Below, one piece after another: positions 35,505-47,984 of a stretch of DNA of 64,000 nucleotides. A program made the translations under genes and the position numbers. Positions within the stretch are counted from its first letter, which is position 1. Each line of letters begins with the position of its first letter. The stretch spans positions 29,866,501 through 29,930,500 of the forward strand of contig OX327695.1 of the NCBI GenBank assembly GCA_946807835.1, read 5' to 3'. The stretch comes from Ailanthus altissimus (Eukaryota > Streptophyta > Magnoliopsida > Sapindales > Simaroubaceae). The notes beneath the pieces were generated by a model. It did no database searches and was not told the DNA's origin. It worked only from the letters and a program-made list of their open reading frames with translations.

Positions 35505-35760
35505 GACTAAGCGTCTAGAATCCCAAACCTTTTGATTCTTTCAAATGATGAGGATCTTTATGAAATACTGGAATTTGTTTTTGTTGGTGTTAATGAAATA
35601 CATTCGCTCTCAGTGTCATTTCATGGTTGTTGTGTGTACCCAATATGCTGCAATGAATAATAAAGCTCAATTTCTTGTGAGGGAATGTTTGTGTTCTTGT
35701 ACTGACATGTCACATATTAATTTTGAAGTTTTGCGTATATGACATGTGAAGGAACATGTA
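35505..35760 (+). pseudogene. Copy of the 3' part of the PIN1 intron
   Basis: Blocks such as TTTTGATTCTTTCA, CTCAGTGT and ATGACATGTGAAGGA match, with divergence, the PIN1 intron at about 24920-25160 in the same order. It is followed, after a solo LTR, by a PIN1 exon 2 relic at 36483. Together they show that a larger PIN1 segment was duplicated. Confidence 0.6.
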
Positions 35761-35819
35761 CTTGAGTAAATTACAATCTCATCTTAATTGGTTTAGTATT
35801 AATTTCCATCATTCTATGG

Positions 35820-36444
35820 TGTTGAAATTCAGTCGTGAATGAAACCCTAATAATTCCACCACCCAATATTGATCTGAAGTCACTCAACATTCAAGCAAGC
35901 AATCAAAGAATGGAATAGATATAAGAAAGATAAGAAAATCAGCGCGATTAATCGAAGAAAATAAGCTTACATCCACGGTAGAGGACAGCAAAGAAGCTCC
36001 CAATTCAATATAAAAAAGTACAAGATACTCTTATGATTTTAATCAACTCCAATATCTCTCAAGAATTGCTCACTAATTCGATCACAAAAAGTCAGCTGAA
36101 TCTGTAAATTTTCCGTATGGTAATTTAGAAAGTGAAAGAAATATGCTCAGAAAGTGAATCTTAATACTTTTAATCTTTTATGAAGATTACAATGCTTTCT
36201 TAATGCAAGAGAAGACTCAGAGAACCACTATATAAAGGACTAAGTGAATGACCTTGTGAACTTAAACCAAACCAGCATACAAGTGAAGAGTACAGCACTT
36301 GGTAAGGCACTTGCTCTGACAGAAACGTATATAGTTGTAACTGAATCAACCTTCGATTTGCAGCCCGCAAAGTCTGCCCCATCTGCATGCTGATAAAACA
36401 ACTCCTTTTAGCTGAATTTCTAATCACAACTCAACATATTCATA
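35820..36444 (-). mobile_element. Probable solo copia LTR
   Basis: Starts TGTTGAAATTCAG and ends CAACTCAACA or slightly later. It carries the copia LTR landmarks seen in the other LTRs here (CTTACATCCACGGTAG, like CTACATTTACGGTGG) and a TATAAAGGAC segment. No partner LTR or internal region was found. The flanking duplication is not clear. Confidence 0.5.
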
Positions 36445-36482
36445 GGTTAGAGTATATTTAACTATGTACATATTTTGATTGC

Positions 36483-36893
36483 GGGACCTTTTGGTCGAGG
36501 GCAGATGCAAAAGCCCTTTTGGGGAAGCTGATAAGGATCACTCTCTCAACCAAGTCAGCAATCGTATCAACAGCCATGGGCAAATATCAAACACCCTGTA
36601 AAACGTCAAGGCTGTTGCAATATGATTCTAAATTAAGCAACACAAGTTGAAGAAAGAGAAGAGTTAGAAAGCTTGATGTCAACACTGCTTGCTCTTATAA
36701 TAACAACAATATTCTCTTGAATCGTGGAATTTTACAACTTCCCATTGTTATCCCATTACTTGTGGTATATTTACTTGTTCATGTGTTCTAAAATATGTCA
36801 ACATGAAATACAAAACAATTCTGGTTCAGTTCTTGTTTTCTTCAATAGCTGGGTTCACATTATCACGAGGACTTGCTGATTACTGATGGCTAA
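36483..36893 (+). pseudogene. PIN1 exon 2 relic (second), split by about 300 bp
   Basis: GGACCTTTTGGTCGAGGGCAGATG (36484-36507) is almost identical to PIN1 exon 2, and the exon end is at about 36849-36893 (GGGTTCACATTATCACGAGGACTTGCTGATTACTGATGG). The middle of the exon is replaced by about 315 bases of unrelated sequence. It is closer to PIN1 than the copy at 33452. Confidence 0.85.
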
Positions 36894-37942
36894 AAGACTT
36901 TTTTTTAATGCTGAATATCTGCTGGGATTTCAAAACTATATTGATGATTTCTTAAAATTGTTTTTTCAATTAGATCAACATTTTTGGATTAGTAATAATT
37001 TTAAACTTTTTCTTAGTAATTATAAGGTATCAAGACACAATTAACAGTAAATTGCCCCATCCATAAGTGTAAGAAAGCAGGTACACCTATCAAAACTACA
37101 AAGAGAATATCAACTAATACCAAAGAATATTCAAGTAGATTTGCAAACTACAGTACACAATAATGATAATTTTTTTAAAACAAAAAAATATCATCAAGTA
37201 TATAGTTCAAAGCAACACCAAAGAAATCATTACTACATCTTCTTCTTGTATTTACTTGAATCCTAAATTGTAACTCACATGAACTATCATTCAAAACGAG
37301 CATTCGATATGCATTCTCCTAGTGGTTAGCAGCCACAGTACAAATAAATATATATAAACATCAAGTATATGCAAGAAAGTTTACACCAAAATATGTTCTT
37401 AATACACTACTTAGGAGAGAGTATGGAAAGAGTTTACATCCGCAACTTTTAATCACCACAACACACACACACACGTGTGTGTATATATATATATATATAT
37501 AAAGCTAAACATCTTCTGATTAACATGACAACTAAATAAAAAATGACCGGAGTATAATTCAGTTCAGAAATTGTGTGGTTCAAGACCATCCTTTCCTCAT
37601 AATTCTTCTTGCAGCAACATAAAAGCAAAAAGCCTGCACTGTCACGCTGCCACCATAACTGATAACTCGACCAGCTCTCCAAGTGAATTCACCATTATCA
37701 ACCCAGCACTTAAACTTTACCCAGATAAGGGCACACCAGATGGCACACCCGAATTGGCCGTAGACAGGATTACGTGCAGGCATCCTTATCTCCTTCCAAT
37801 GATTCAGAACCAAATTTCACTTTTTCTTTTCCTTTATAAAGATGACTCCAAAAGTATATTGGTTGTATATACTACGCGACTGTTGCATGGATCCGATGTT
37901 TAGTATTTAGATTACAAAGGGTTTGAGCATAATGAGCTAAAT
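36894..37942. other. 3' flank of the EAR/SIM-like gene, with compound microsatellite
   Basis: The block 37246-37340 recurs near 49200-49290 and 52425-52500, the 3' flank of the second family gene. Adjacent CA, GT and TA repeats occupy 37461-37500. A minus-strand ORF 37813-37580 is open, and its region has a diverged counterpart at about 52660-52810, so a downstream exon or second gene is possible; no product is recognised. Confidence 0.5.
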
Positions 37943-38798
37943 CTACATTGCACGGGGATAAATGAAGGGTTTGATTTCTTCCCAGTCGTGTATAAATGAA
38001 TAAAATGATTGTGGAGTGTCAAAGAAAATCACATCGTCATCTGGGTCAGAAGTTAGAGACCGTTGAGATATCAAAATCGCCTGCGATGTCAATCCAGAAA
38101 CTGTTCAATATTTCACTGTATAAAATATAAAGTAACTGAGCTCACTAAAAATTATGTCACCAAAGAGAATATTCTTTTAAGAGTAAAAGCAAAAGTGATC
38201 CAAAAATCTCCTTACTTGAAAAAATCTTCTAAATTTTGACAGATAATCGGATGAGTCGGGAGTAAGATAAATTACATCGTGATTGCGGAAATCATCAGCT
38301 CCAGGAGCCATATAGTTATAACGGGATTCAGGTGGAGGCAAGTTCAAATCAAAGTTGTGTTTAATTTTTGGTTTGCCATGTTTGGGAGAAATGCTCACTT
38401 GACTAACATGCCAATCTTTTTTTCCAAACCCATTCTCCTGTTAAAATGCATATAATTAGTTCATCCTGAACCTTCTATAAATATACAAATTTTGAAGATA
38501 TAAAACTTGTGCAAGTGAAAATTATAGGTGACAAAAGAAATTTGACATTCAAATATAAAAAATAATATTCAGCACAAAGGCACAAACAATTTTCAACATT
38601 TTGCATTAAGATGGTGATAGTTTTGTCTAAAAAGCCAAACAAAATTATTAAATTCAAAAAGTTCACAGAATATCATTTTAATAAAACCAAAAAAACCCTA
38701 AACACAGAAATCAATACAGTTGGCTAGTAGTGTTTAAATACCCGACCATCTTCAATGTAGATGACTTCATCCCAGTTTTTATACTGCTTGCCCTCCAT
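37943..38798 (-). CDS. Small DLNxxP protein with three SIM-like motifs (family gene A)
   Basis: Exons 38798-38742, 38437-38216 and 38080-37943 join in phase 0 with GT/AG borders into a 138-residue protein. I do not recognise it by name. Residues 48-53 are FDLNLP, the DLNxxP form of the EAR repression motif that in other plant proteins recruits TOPLESS co-repressors. Three hydrophobic VIYI/VIYL/VIFF cores at 12-15, 74-77 and 110-113 are flanked by acidic residues or Ser (for example DVIYLTPDSSD), like SUMO-interaction motifs. Lys-rich stretch 38-45. No DNA-binding or enzymatic domain is visible. An alternative acceptor upstream of exon 3 would meet an early stop. Exon phases match gene B (52873-54362). 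Expression is unproven. Confidence 0.6.
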
Positions 38799-39039
38799 CT
38801 TAAACTTCAAGCTTTTAAAACAAAAGACTAAGAGAACTTTTGAAGTTGAAGACAACTGACACTGTACTAAAGAACTTAAAAACCAAAGCTGAGGAAGCAA
38901 TAGCATCTTTTGACTAGAGAAAATGAACCTCAGGCAAAAGATTCTACATTAAAAAAAAGACGATGAATAGAGACATACTACAATCCACAGAACATATTCG
39001 TGAACCAGAGAGCTATGACTACTTTCTTTTCTTTTTCTT

Positions 39040-39150
39040 TTTCAGAGTGTTTTGATTGACGTGCCATTTATGCGATTTGACACCAGGCCTCGACGTTATC
39101 TTTTTATCTGAAAACTTAGTTTAGAACAATGAATGGTTGAGATGCGGTGA
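39040..39150 (-). promoter_or_regulatory. Conserved 5' region of family gene A
   Basis: TTTTGATTGACGTGCC and GAATGGTTGAGATGCGGTGACAGTGGCAG correspond to sequence upstream of gene B (54600-54690, ATTTTCGATTGTCGTGC.. and CAACGGTTCAGATGCGGTGGCGG) and to 32278-32400. Conservation among the copies suggests promoter or leader, or simply shared ancestry. Confidence 0.45.
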
Positions 39151-39461
39151 CAGTGGCAGAATGCTCAGCTGGCATAGGTTCTGGGTCGAAACGTGTCCTG
39201 AGTTTTTATATATAATTAATTTTCATATTTTCTGAGTTTCTGGTTGTTGATTCGTTCCTAAACTATGTATATCGGATTTGGAATCTTGGACTATGTGCCT
39301 TGTTCTGTGCATACTGCGTAGGCACTAGATCTCTTTGTGGCGAATGCGATGGACATGGGCCTGTCTTCAAGAGCGCAGACAATCAAACGGCTCCAAATCC
39401 ATTAGATTTATGTACACTGACACAAAGGGTACTAATTTGTAATTATTCCCAACAAGAAAAT
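39151..39461. other. Spacer before the gypsy element
   Basis: No gene or repeat was recognised. Confidence 0.4.
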
Positions 39462-40871
39462 TGCCATACACGACTATTAATTATTTGAGTGGTAATAAAA
39501 AAAAAAATATATATATATATATAATATTAAGTGGTGACCGTTATATATATATAAATTATTTTGTTTTGTTGTGTTAAGAAGAAGCAAATAGAAATAGGAA
39601 AAGAAGAAGAAGTAAAAAAAAAATGGGAAGAGAGAAAAGAGAGAAGAAGAAAAGATAGAAAAAGAAAGTTAGAAAAAGAGAAAAAAGGAGGAGAAAAAAA
39701 AATAGTTAGAATTTTTTTTTAATAAATTAATTTGGATAGTTAAATTTATACTCAGTGATTTAACGGGTAATAATTTTACGATATTAAAATATTTATATTT
39801 TAAAATTTATAATATTTATCGATATTAATAATATATTTTTATACCTTATGATATAAGAAATATGTCGATAGCAGATAGATTTTAAAATTTAAACCCAACT
39901 CAGGATTAATGCACTTTTGTGAGTGGATAATTATATATATTTTTAATACAGTTTATGATTAAATTATGCGTTATCAAATTTAGTCATAATTTATTTTAGA
40001 CAAATAAATACTTATACTATTTAGTATATTCAGAAATATTTTAGAATTTATTATAGTATAGTTTATGATTACATTCAATATAGAAATAATTATTTCAAAA
40101 TAATTATATTTATTATATTATAAAATAGTAGTTTTTGAACCACCATATGCGTATCCTCCCCTTTAGTGTAGTTGTTTTGCACATGCGTTAGAGCAGTTTA
40201 GTTTGCTCTGCCCGAGAGATGCAATATTCCGCCAGGTTAGACCAGCTCAGATCCTCCGCTCTAGCTGTGCGTGAGTTACTTCACCAGGTTAGACCAGATT
40301 TTTTCGAGTACAGGTTTGGTGTGGTTTTTAATATATATATATGTAGTACATGTTTACAGTGCTATGTTACATATATTCAGCATGATAATAGATTTTATGA
40401 TAGTTTATGCTTCTAGATTTTCAAATCCCCAGTATTATATTATGATTTTAGTTTTATCATAGATTTTTATGACAATTTATATTTCAGTACAAATTTATTG
40501 ACTACTCAGTACACAACGTCATGATTATTCTATCTTACAGATTTATACGTGTACAATACATATAAACTATATAATATTTTTAGATTATGTCCACTCATTG
40601 AGCCACAAGCTCACAATTTTTTCATTTTTTTCGGGTTGTCACAGGAATTTGTACAGTGTAATAATGTCGTCACATTTTGAGGTTGGCCTATGACACGCAT
40701 AACTGCATAAATGTCTCGGTCTGTGTATTTGTATATTGGAGTACATGTGTACAGTTTTTATTGAGGAAGGTAGCCTTATTGTATAATATGTATGAGTAAA
40801 GAGTATGTTAGTCCCACGTCATTGTAGGATCCGTTTTGATTCTCGAGTAGGGCTCGAGTCAGGTCCTGTCA
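39462..40871 (+). repeat. Left (5') LTR of the gypsy element
   Basis: Ends CTGTCA three bases before the primer binding site. It contains GAAGAAG-rich and AT-rich blocks and GAGCCACAAGCTCAC. The outer start near 39462 is uncertain. An inverted partner is at 46303-47905. Confidence 0.75.
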
Positions 40872-40929
40872 GTTTGGTATTAGAGCATGGCTTTAGATTT
40901 TGTAGACTAATACATGATACATGCATGTT

Positions 40930-42360
40930 TGAGATGTCATTAATGATTTATTGTATTTTATAGATTTTCATCATACGTTCACATGGCCGACCTCGCACAA
41001 AACTTGTGGCTGAACTAGGAGCTCCCTCAGTATCAGATAGAATGGAGGAGCCTATTAGAGAGGAAGTAGCTGAGTCAGTTATCCTTGTACCCATACCTCA
41101 AACTCAGCCTAATCCTATTGTAAAGGAGATACACCCTCAGCCAGTGCCACAACCTGTGATACAGTCTACATAGGGACAACCTAATAAACCTACCTTAGAG
41201 CAATCTATCGATAGATTGGCTTAGTTAATTATTGTCGCAGTGGAGAGACAAACACTGGGACAACCCAGAAGAGAGAACATAATAGAACGTGTTCGTAGTT
41301 TGGGGACAGAATATTTTAAGCACTATAGAGCCAGCTGATGCCGAGTCATGACTAACTAGAGTAGAACGAATATTTGATGTTATGAGATGTGCTGATGATG
41401 AGAGGAATTCCTTTGCTACATTTCTACTTGAAGGTGGGGTATACCACTGATGGAAATCAATATCACGTAGATATGGAGGGGTGATTAGTTGGGCTAATTT
41501 TTGTAAAGAATTTAATGTTAAATTTTTTCCTATGGTTTACCAAGACATCCAGGCTAGTATGTTCTTTGAGCTAGAATAGAGATTGATGATAGTGGAGGAG
41601 TACGAGAATTGTTTTATAGAGTTATCGAGGTTTGCTTCATATGCAATATAGAATGAAAGGGATAAATGTAAGAGATTTGAACAGGGTCTTATAGACAATA
41701 TCAGGACAGTAATTACAACTATGAGCCATAGTGATTTCAGTGGGTTAGTAGAGGCTAAAATGAGAGTTGAGAGAAGCCTAGTAGAGGCACGCAGAGCCCA
41801 GTCATTCAAGCAGAGACTAGACCATGGTTGGTTAGTTTGGTAGATCAAGTAGCAGTAGAGCACTTGGAGGAGAGACATCTTATACAGGGTATTCTGGTAG
41901 ACAATGGTATGGTTAGAGCCCTATGCTATTAGGAGGACAGAGATAGAGTTCTAGTAAGAGTTTTGTGCCTCCATCTGTTGGAAGTAACATAGGGAGTCAG
42001 AAGCCCCGATGTGGTAACTAGTTAAGTAGTAGTGCTAGCATGAGAAGGTACCCTTAGTGTTCCATTTGTGGGAGGAGTCATGAAGGACAATGTTTGAGAG
42101 GTTTTCGAGGTTACTACCATTGCGAGCAAGCTGGACATTTGATGAGAGATTGCCCTCATCTTCTTTGGAGTAGTAGCTTAGTACAGAGTACAACTTCTCA
42201 GAGTTTTCAAGGTGGCAGTGGTAATATTCAGAGACATAGAGGATTTCAGACAAGAGAACCTATCTTTAGTACTGGTGTACAACTTAGAGATTTAAGAGCT
42301 AGTAGAGATCCACAGAAGGGTCAGCCAGGTCGACCTCATAGCTAGGCGCATGTATTTTCT
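40930..42360 (+). pseudogene. gypsy gag, decayed
   Basis: Translation with stops yields a retrotransposon gag domain (WANFCKEFNVKFFP near 41490, FIELSRFASYA near 41620, FEQGLIDNIRT near 41680) and a zinc knuckle YYHCEQAGHLMRDC at about 42108, whose first Cys is Tyr. It would normally form the capsid and bind element RNA. Confidence 0.8.
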
Positions 42361-43116
42361 TTGACTCAGCAAGAGGCACAAGCTACCCCAGATGTTGTTA
42401 CAGGTATGCAGACTATTTTTTGCCGAAAGGCTCATATTTTAATTGATTCGGGCTCTACGCATTCTTTTATTTCCTGTATCTTTGTTATATATGCGGATAG
42501 AGTGTTAAAACTCCTAGATTGTAGCTTGGTAGTAGCCATACCGGTTGGAGAATCATTATTGGCTGAGAATGTATTTCAGGATTATGTTATCAAAGTGGGT
42601 AGTAGTGAGATGGTAACAGATTTAATTCTTCTTGATATACATGATTTTGATGTAATACTTAGGATGGACTGGTTAGCTAATTATTATGCTACTGTAGATT
42701 GTTTTCGAAAAGAGGTTATATTTAGAAGACATGGAGAGCCTGATATTATTTTTTGTAGAGAGCGACGAGTTCTTCCATCTTGTGTTATATTTGCACATGT
42801 TATTGATACCAGAGTCAATGGGGCTACATTAGAAGATATTCCGGTGGTCAGAGATTTTTTAGATGTATTTCCTAAAAATCTTCCAGGCTTACCACCAGAT
42901 AGAGAGATTGATTTTGGTATTGATTTGTTTTCAGACACAACTCCTATCTCCAAAGCACCATACAGAATAACCCCCTCAGAATTAAAAGAATTGAAGACTC
43001 AGTTACAAGAATTGGTTGATAAGATTTTCATCAGACCTAGTGTATACGCAACAAGTACCCACTCCTTCACATTGACGATTTATTTGATTAGTTACAGGGT
43101 GCAAAATTTTTCTTAA
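42361..43116 (+). pseudogene. gypsy aspartic protease and RT start
   Basis: 251 open codons contain the protease motif LIDSGSTHSFIS and the VILRMDWLANYYATVDC segment, then the RT entry GLPPDREIDFGIDL and APYRITPSELKELK. Near 43050 the frame jumps: about 35 conserved RT codons between FIRPSV and the KYPL/DDLFD segment are deleted, removing the first RT active-site region. Confidence 0.88.
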
Positions 43117-44160
43117 AGATCGATCTACGATCAGGGTATCATCAGTTAAAGATAAGAGATATTGATGTGTCTACGACTGCCTTTAGAACTCGATATAGGC
43201 ATTATGATTTTTTAGTAATGCCATTTGGGTTGACTAATGCTCTAGCTGTATTCATGGACCTTATGAATAAGGTATTTCATCTCTATCTTGATCAATTTGT
43301 TATAGCGTTTATTGATGATATTCTTATATATTCACGGAGTACAGAGGAGCATGCAGAGCATTTGAGGATAATATTACAGATTTTGAGGAATAAACATTTA
43401 TATGCTAAGTTCAACGAATCTCAGTTTTGGCTAGATAAAGTTACATTTCTAGGCCATATGATCTCAACAGATGAAATTTATGTGGATCCTCAGAAAATTG
43501 AATCTGTGGTAAATTGGGAGCGACCAGTTAGTGTGACAGAAATTAGAAGTTTTCTCGGTCTAGTAGGTTATTATTGGAGATTTATTAAAGACTTCTCTAA
43601 GATTGCTGCACTGCTTAACAGTTGACCAGAAAAAATGTAAAGTTTGTATGGACTAATGAATGTGAATGTAGTTTTCAAGAACTTAAAAAGAGATTGACTT
43701 CAACTCCTGTTCTCACTCTTCCATCTAGCACCGAAAGATTTATAATTTACAGTGATGCTTTTAAACAGAGATTAGGTTGTGTATTGATACAGTATAGTAA
43801 GGTGATAACTTATACTTCTAGGTAGCTTAAGAAGCATGAGTTGAATTATCCAACCTATGATTTAGAATTAACAGTAGTAGTATTCGCCTTGAAGATTTGG
43901 AAACATTATTTATATGGTGTTACATGTCAAATCTTCACTGATCACAAAAGTTTGAAGTATTTGTTCACGCAGAGAGATCTGAATCTGAGACAACGTAGAT
44001 GATTAGAGCTAATAAAAGATTATGACTATATGATTGATTATCATCTAAGTAAGGCAAATGTGGTAGTAGATGCACTCAGTAGAAAGTCTTCAAGCTCTAT
44101 AGCTTATTTGAAAGTGATTTATCTTCCATTGTTAGTTGAATTAAGATCTAGCACATTTTT
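43117..44160 (+). pseudogene. gypsy reverse transcriptase and RNase H
   Basis: Open stretches include [22 protein letters not shown], the active-site [11 protein letters not shown], and [19 protein letters not shown], followed from 43622 by RNase H with YSDAFKQRLG and [11 protein letters not shown]. Stops at about 43624, 43823 and 44000 break it. Confidence 0.88.
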
Positions 44161-45625
44161 AAGTTAGACCTATATTGATTGATCAGATTCAAGAGATACA
44201 AGATCAGGATCCTAATTTAGTTAAACTTAAGTAAGAAGTAAGAAATGGAATGCGGATTGATTTAACGTTGAAAGCTGATGAGACATTAGTTATGGATAAC
44301 ATGCTTTGTGTTCCGAATAACTTAGAGTTAAAGAAGCAGATTTTATAAGAAGCTCACAGCTCAGCTTATGCTATATATCCTGGCAGCACTAAAATGTATC
44401 GTACTCTAAGAGAATATTACTGGTGATAAAGTATAAAAATAGAGATTGCAGAGTTTGTATCTCACTGCTTGATTTGTCAACATGTTAAGGCAGAACATTA
44501 GAGGCCAGTAGAATTATCTCAACCACTTTCAGTTCCTGAATGAAAGTGGGAACATATCACCATGAACTTTATTGTTGGGCTTCCTCGTACTTGAAGGAGT
44601 CATGATAGTATTTTGGTAATTTTTGATCGACTCACAAAGTCTGCTCATTTTCTGCTTCATACTCATTAGATAGGTTGGTTCATTTATATGTGAGTGAGAT
44701 TGTATGGTTACACGAGACTCCAATGTCCATCATATCAAATAGAGACCCTCGATTCACTTCTAGATTCTGGTATAGCTTACAGAGAGCCTTAGGCACTAAG
44801 CTAAACTTTAGTACAACTTTTCATCCTCAGACAGATGGGCAGTCGGAGAGAACTATACAGATATTAGAGGATATGCTCATAGCTTGTATATTGCAGCTTA
44901 AGGGTAATTGGGATGATTATTTACCATTGATGGAGTTTGCATATAATAATAGTTATCAGTCTAGCATTCAGATGGAGCCGTATGAGGCTTTATATGGAAG
45001 AAAATGCAGAACTCCGATTTGTTGGGATGAGGTTGGAGAAAGAAAATTGTTGGGTCCAAAAATTATCCAAGCCACTAGTGAGAAGATCAATATTATCAGA
45101 GATAGACTCAAGGCAGCTCAAGACAGACAGAAGATTTATGCAGATAAATGCCGTAGACAGCTTGAGTTTGCAGTAGAAGATAGAGTCTTTTTACGGATCT
45201 CACCATAGAAGGGTGTGCTTCGTTTTGGGAAATAGGAACAATTAAATTCTAGATATATCAGGTCAAATGAGATTCTAGAAAGGGTTGGTGTGGTTACGTA
45301 CTGCTTAGCATTACCACCTGAGTTGTCACACATTCATGATGTATTTCATGTTTCTATGTTGCAGAAGTATATACCTGACCCTTCTCACATTCTAGATACT
45401 CAGCTAATTCAGTTGAGGATAGACTTAACTTATGACAAGGAACCTGTTCAGATAGTGGACTATCGCCAATAAGTACTACGTAATAAGACTATTCCTCTAG
45501 TTAAAGTCCTATAGAGGAATCATGTAGTGGAAGAGGTTATATGGGAGCGAAAGGATCGGATGAGAGTTCAGTATCCTCATTTGTTTTAGAGAGGTATACG
45601 AATTTTGAGAACGAAATTTTTATAT
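44161..45625 (+). pseudogene. gypsy integrase and C-terminal tail
   Basis: The zinc-binding domain survives around 44450 (CLICQHVKAEH). The core has NFIVGLPRT, SNRDPRFTS and HPQTDGQSERTIQILE, so the catalytic Asp/Asp/Glu region is recognisable, and MEFAYNNSYQSSI and EALYGRKCRTPICW follow. The tail has FHVSMLQKYIPDP and VVEEVIWERKDRMRVQYP. Several stops are present. The sequence stops exactly where the inverted copy begins. Confidence 0.88.
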
Positions 45626-47905
45626 CTACATGAACGTCTTGGTAAATCATGGGAAAGAATTTAGCATTAAACTCTTTACAAAAATCAACCCATCTAATCC
45701 CTCATTCATATCTACGTGAAAATTATGTCCACCAATGATATGCTTTACCCTCAACTAAAAAATGTGACAAATGAAACTCTCTCATCATTAGTATATCTCA
45801 TAATATTAGATATTCACTCCACTTTACTTAGTCATAACTCTACATCAACCAGTCTGTATTGTATGAAAAATTCTCTACCCCTAAACTGCAAACATGCTTA
45901 TTGTGTTTTCTCTTTTGGGTTGCCTGTATGTCTGTTTCTTTATTATAATTGTAACTTTCTAAGCAAGTCCATCTATAGACTGCTCTAAAGTGGGTCTATC
46001 AAGTTACACATATATAGGCTATATCTCAAATTGTATCATTAATTGAGGGTGCATCTGCTTGATAATAATGTTAGGTTTGAGTTTAAGGTCTTAATTCAGG
46101 GGAAACTGACTTAGCTACCCCTTTCTAATAGTTTCCTCCATTTTCTAAGATTACTAAAGAAAATTCTAGTCCAGCCATAGTTTTCGTGCGAGTTTGGCCA
46201 TATAAACGCATGATGCAAATGTATAAAATGCTTTAACTGTCTCTAACATGTATGCATCATGTGATGGTCTACAGAATCTAAAATCGTGCTTTAATACCAA
46301 ACTGACAGAACTCGACCCGAGCCTTTCTTGAAAGTTGAGGCGAATCCTACGATAACATGGGACTAACATATTCTTTATTCATTGCATCTGATACAATGAG
46401 GCTATGTGCCTCAAGAAAATTGTACACATGTACATAAATTATAAAACATAATAACTCACGTAACTATGCCTGTCATGGGCCAACCTCAAAATGTGAAGAT
46501 TGTATCACACTGCACGAATTCTTGTAATAACCTGAGAAAAAATAGGGAAAATAGAAAAAAATGGTGAGCTTGTGGCTCAATAAGTGAACATAATTTGAAA
46601 ATATTATATACTTTATATGCATTCTAAATAATAGCTTTTCAATAATAATTTATTAATAAATAATACTATATGTAATGTACAAGTATAAATCTGTAATATA
46701 AAATAATCATGAAATTGTGTACTAAATAATCAATAAACTAATACTGAAAATATAAGCTGTCATAAAATTTGTGCTAAGACTAAAATTATAACATAATACT
46801 AGAATTTAAAAATCGAAAAGTGTAAACCATCATGAAATCTGTTCTAAAGATGAATATATGTAATGTAGCTTTAGGAACATATACTATATACATACTGAAA
46901 ACCACATCAAACTTGTACCTGGAGAAAAGTTAGTCTAATTTGGAAGAGTAACTCATACATATGCAAAGCAGAGGATCTGAGCTGGACTAACTCGAACAAA
47001 TGTTTCATCGCTCAGATATAGCAAACTAAACTAGTCTAACGCATGCATAGAGTAACTACATTAAATGAGAGAGTACGTATATGATAGTTCAAAAACTACT
47101 ACTAAATAATATCATGAAAGCATAATGATTCTAAAATAAATATTTTTGTACTGAACGTAATTATAAACTATATTATAATAGATTTTAAAAATATTTTTGA
47201 ATATATTAAATAATATAAATATTTATCTGTCTAAAATAAATCATAAATGAATCTGGTAACATGTAATTAAAATATAAACTATTGTATTAAAAAAATATAA
47301 AATATATATAATTATCCACTCATAAAACTATACTAATCTTAAACTGGATCTTGAGATTTATCAGTTATCGATACTCCTCTTATATTATAAGATATAAAAA
47401 ATATATCATTATTACTATTATATTTTATAAATATTAAAATATAAATATTTTAATATCGTAAAATTGTTACTCATTGAATCACTGCATATAAATTTAACAC
47501 TCAAACTCGTTTTCTATATTTTTCCTTTTTATTTTCCTCTTTATTTTTCTTTTGGCTCTTTCTTTCTTCTATTTTCTTTTTTTCTCTCGGTTTCTTTCTT
47601 TTCTTCCTCAGCTCCGTACTCATTATTTTCTTTCTTCCTTTTCCTTATTTTTTTCCTTTCTTCTTTTCTCCTCCGTTACTTCTCTTAAAATTCTTATATT
47701 TCTCTTTGGACTTGAATGTGAAGAAATGAAGCAATTACTTCAATTTATAATAGAAGTCGTCGCCCTTTTCAATCAATACAGAGGTCACCACTTGGACTTA
47801 TATGAAATTATTTTATTATTTAGCAAACCACTTGGCACTTAATTAAGCAATTAAAGAATTGTGTGGCTATTATTGAATAAGTTTACAGCCACGTGTATTG
47901 TAACA
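45625..47905 (-). repeat. Inverted copy of gypsy gag start and LTR
   Basis: Read on the minus strand, this runs LTR (47905-46303), primer binding site-like TTTGGTATTAAAGC (about 46288-46302) and gag leader to TTTACCAAGACGTTCATGTAG, matching 39462-41555. The pyrimidine-rich region 47520-47690, with hydrophobic ORFs, mirrors the GAAGAAG block of the left LTR. It shows divergence and indels relative to the left arm. Confidence 0.83.
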
Positions 47906-47984
47906 TAAGCATGGGCAAGGTACGTGTATTACAAGATCTGCTCTTATTTTTATTCTTATTGTTTTCTTTCATATCAAACCTCCC

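Larger units (their letters stand above)
39462..47905 (+). mobile_element. Ty3/gypsy element with inverted terminal copies
   Basis: Left LTR 39462-40871 is followed by a primer binding site TGGTATTAGAGC (40875-40886), gag, protease, RT, RNase H and integrase, all plus strand and damaged. Instead of a direct 3' LTR, the pol end at about 45625 joins an inverted copy of gag start (45625-46302) and LTR (46303-47905). Arms of about 2.1-2.3 kb enclose 4 kb of pol. The protein type and the EEVIWERKDRMRVQYPHLF tail suggest a Tekay-like chromovirus. No TSD was found. Confidence 0.85.

Noticed and set aside
37580..37813. Minus-strand ORF rich in Trp and Cys (GEFTWRAGRVISYGG)
   Set aside because: Its region has a diverged counterpart at about 52660-52810, but the reading frame is not conserved there and no splice link to gene A was found.
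47464..47842. Hydrophobic Phe/Leu/Ser-rich ORFs suggesting a membrane protein
   Set aside because: They read through a pyrimidine-rich tract that is the inverted counterpart of the GAAGAAG block in the gypsy LTR.
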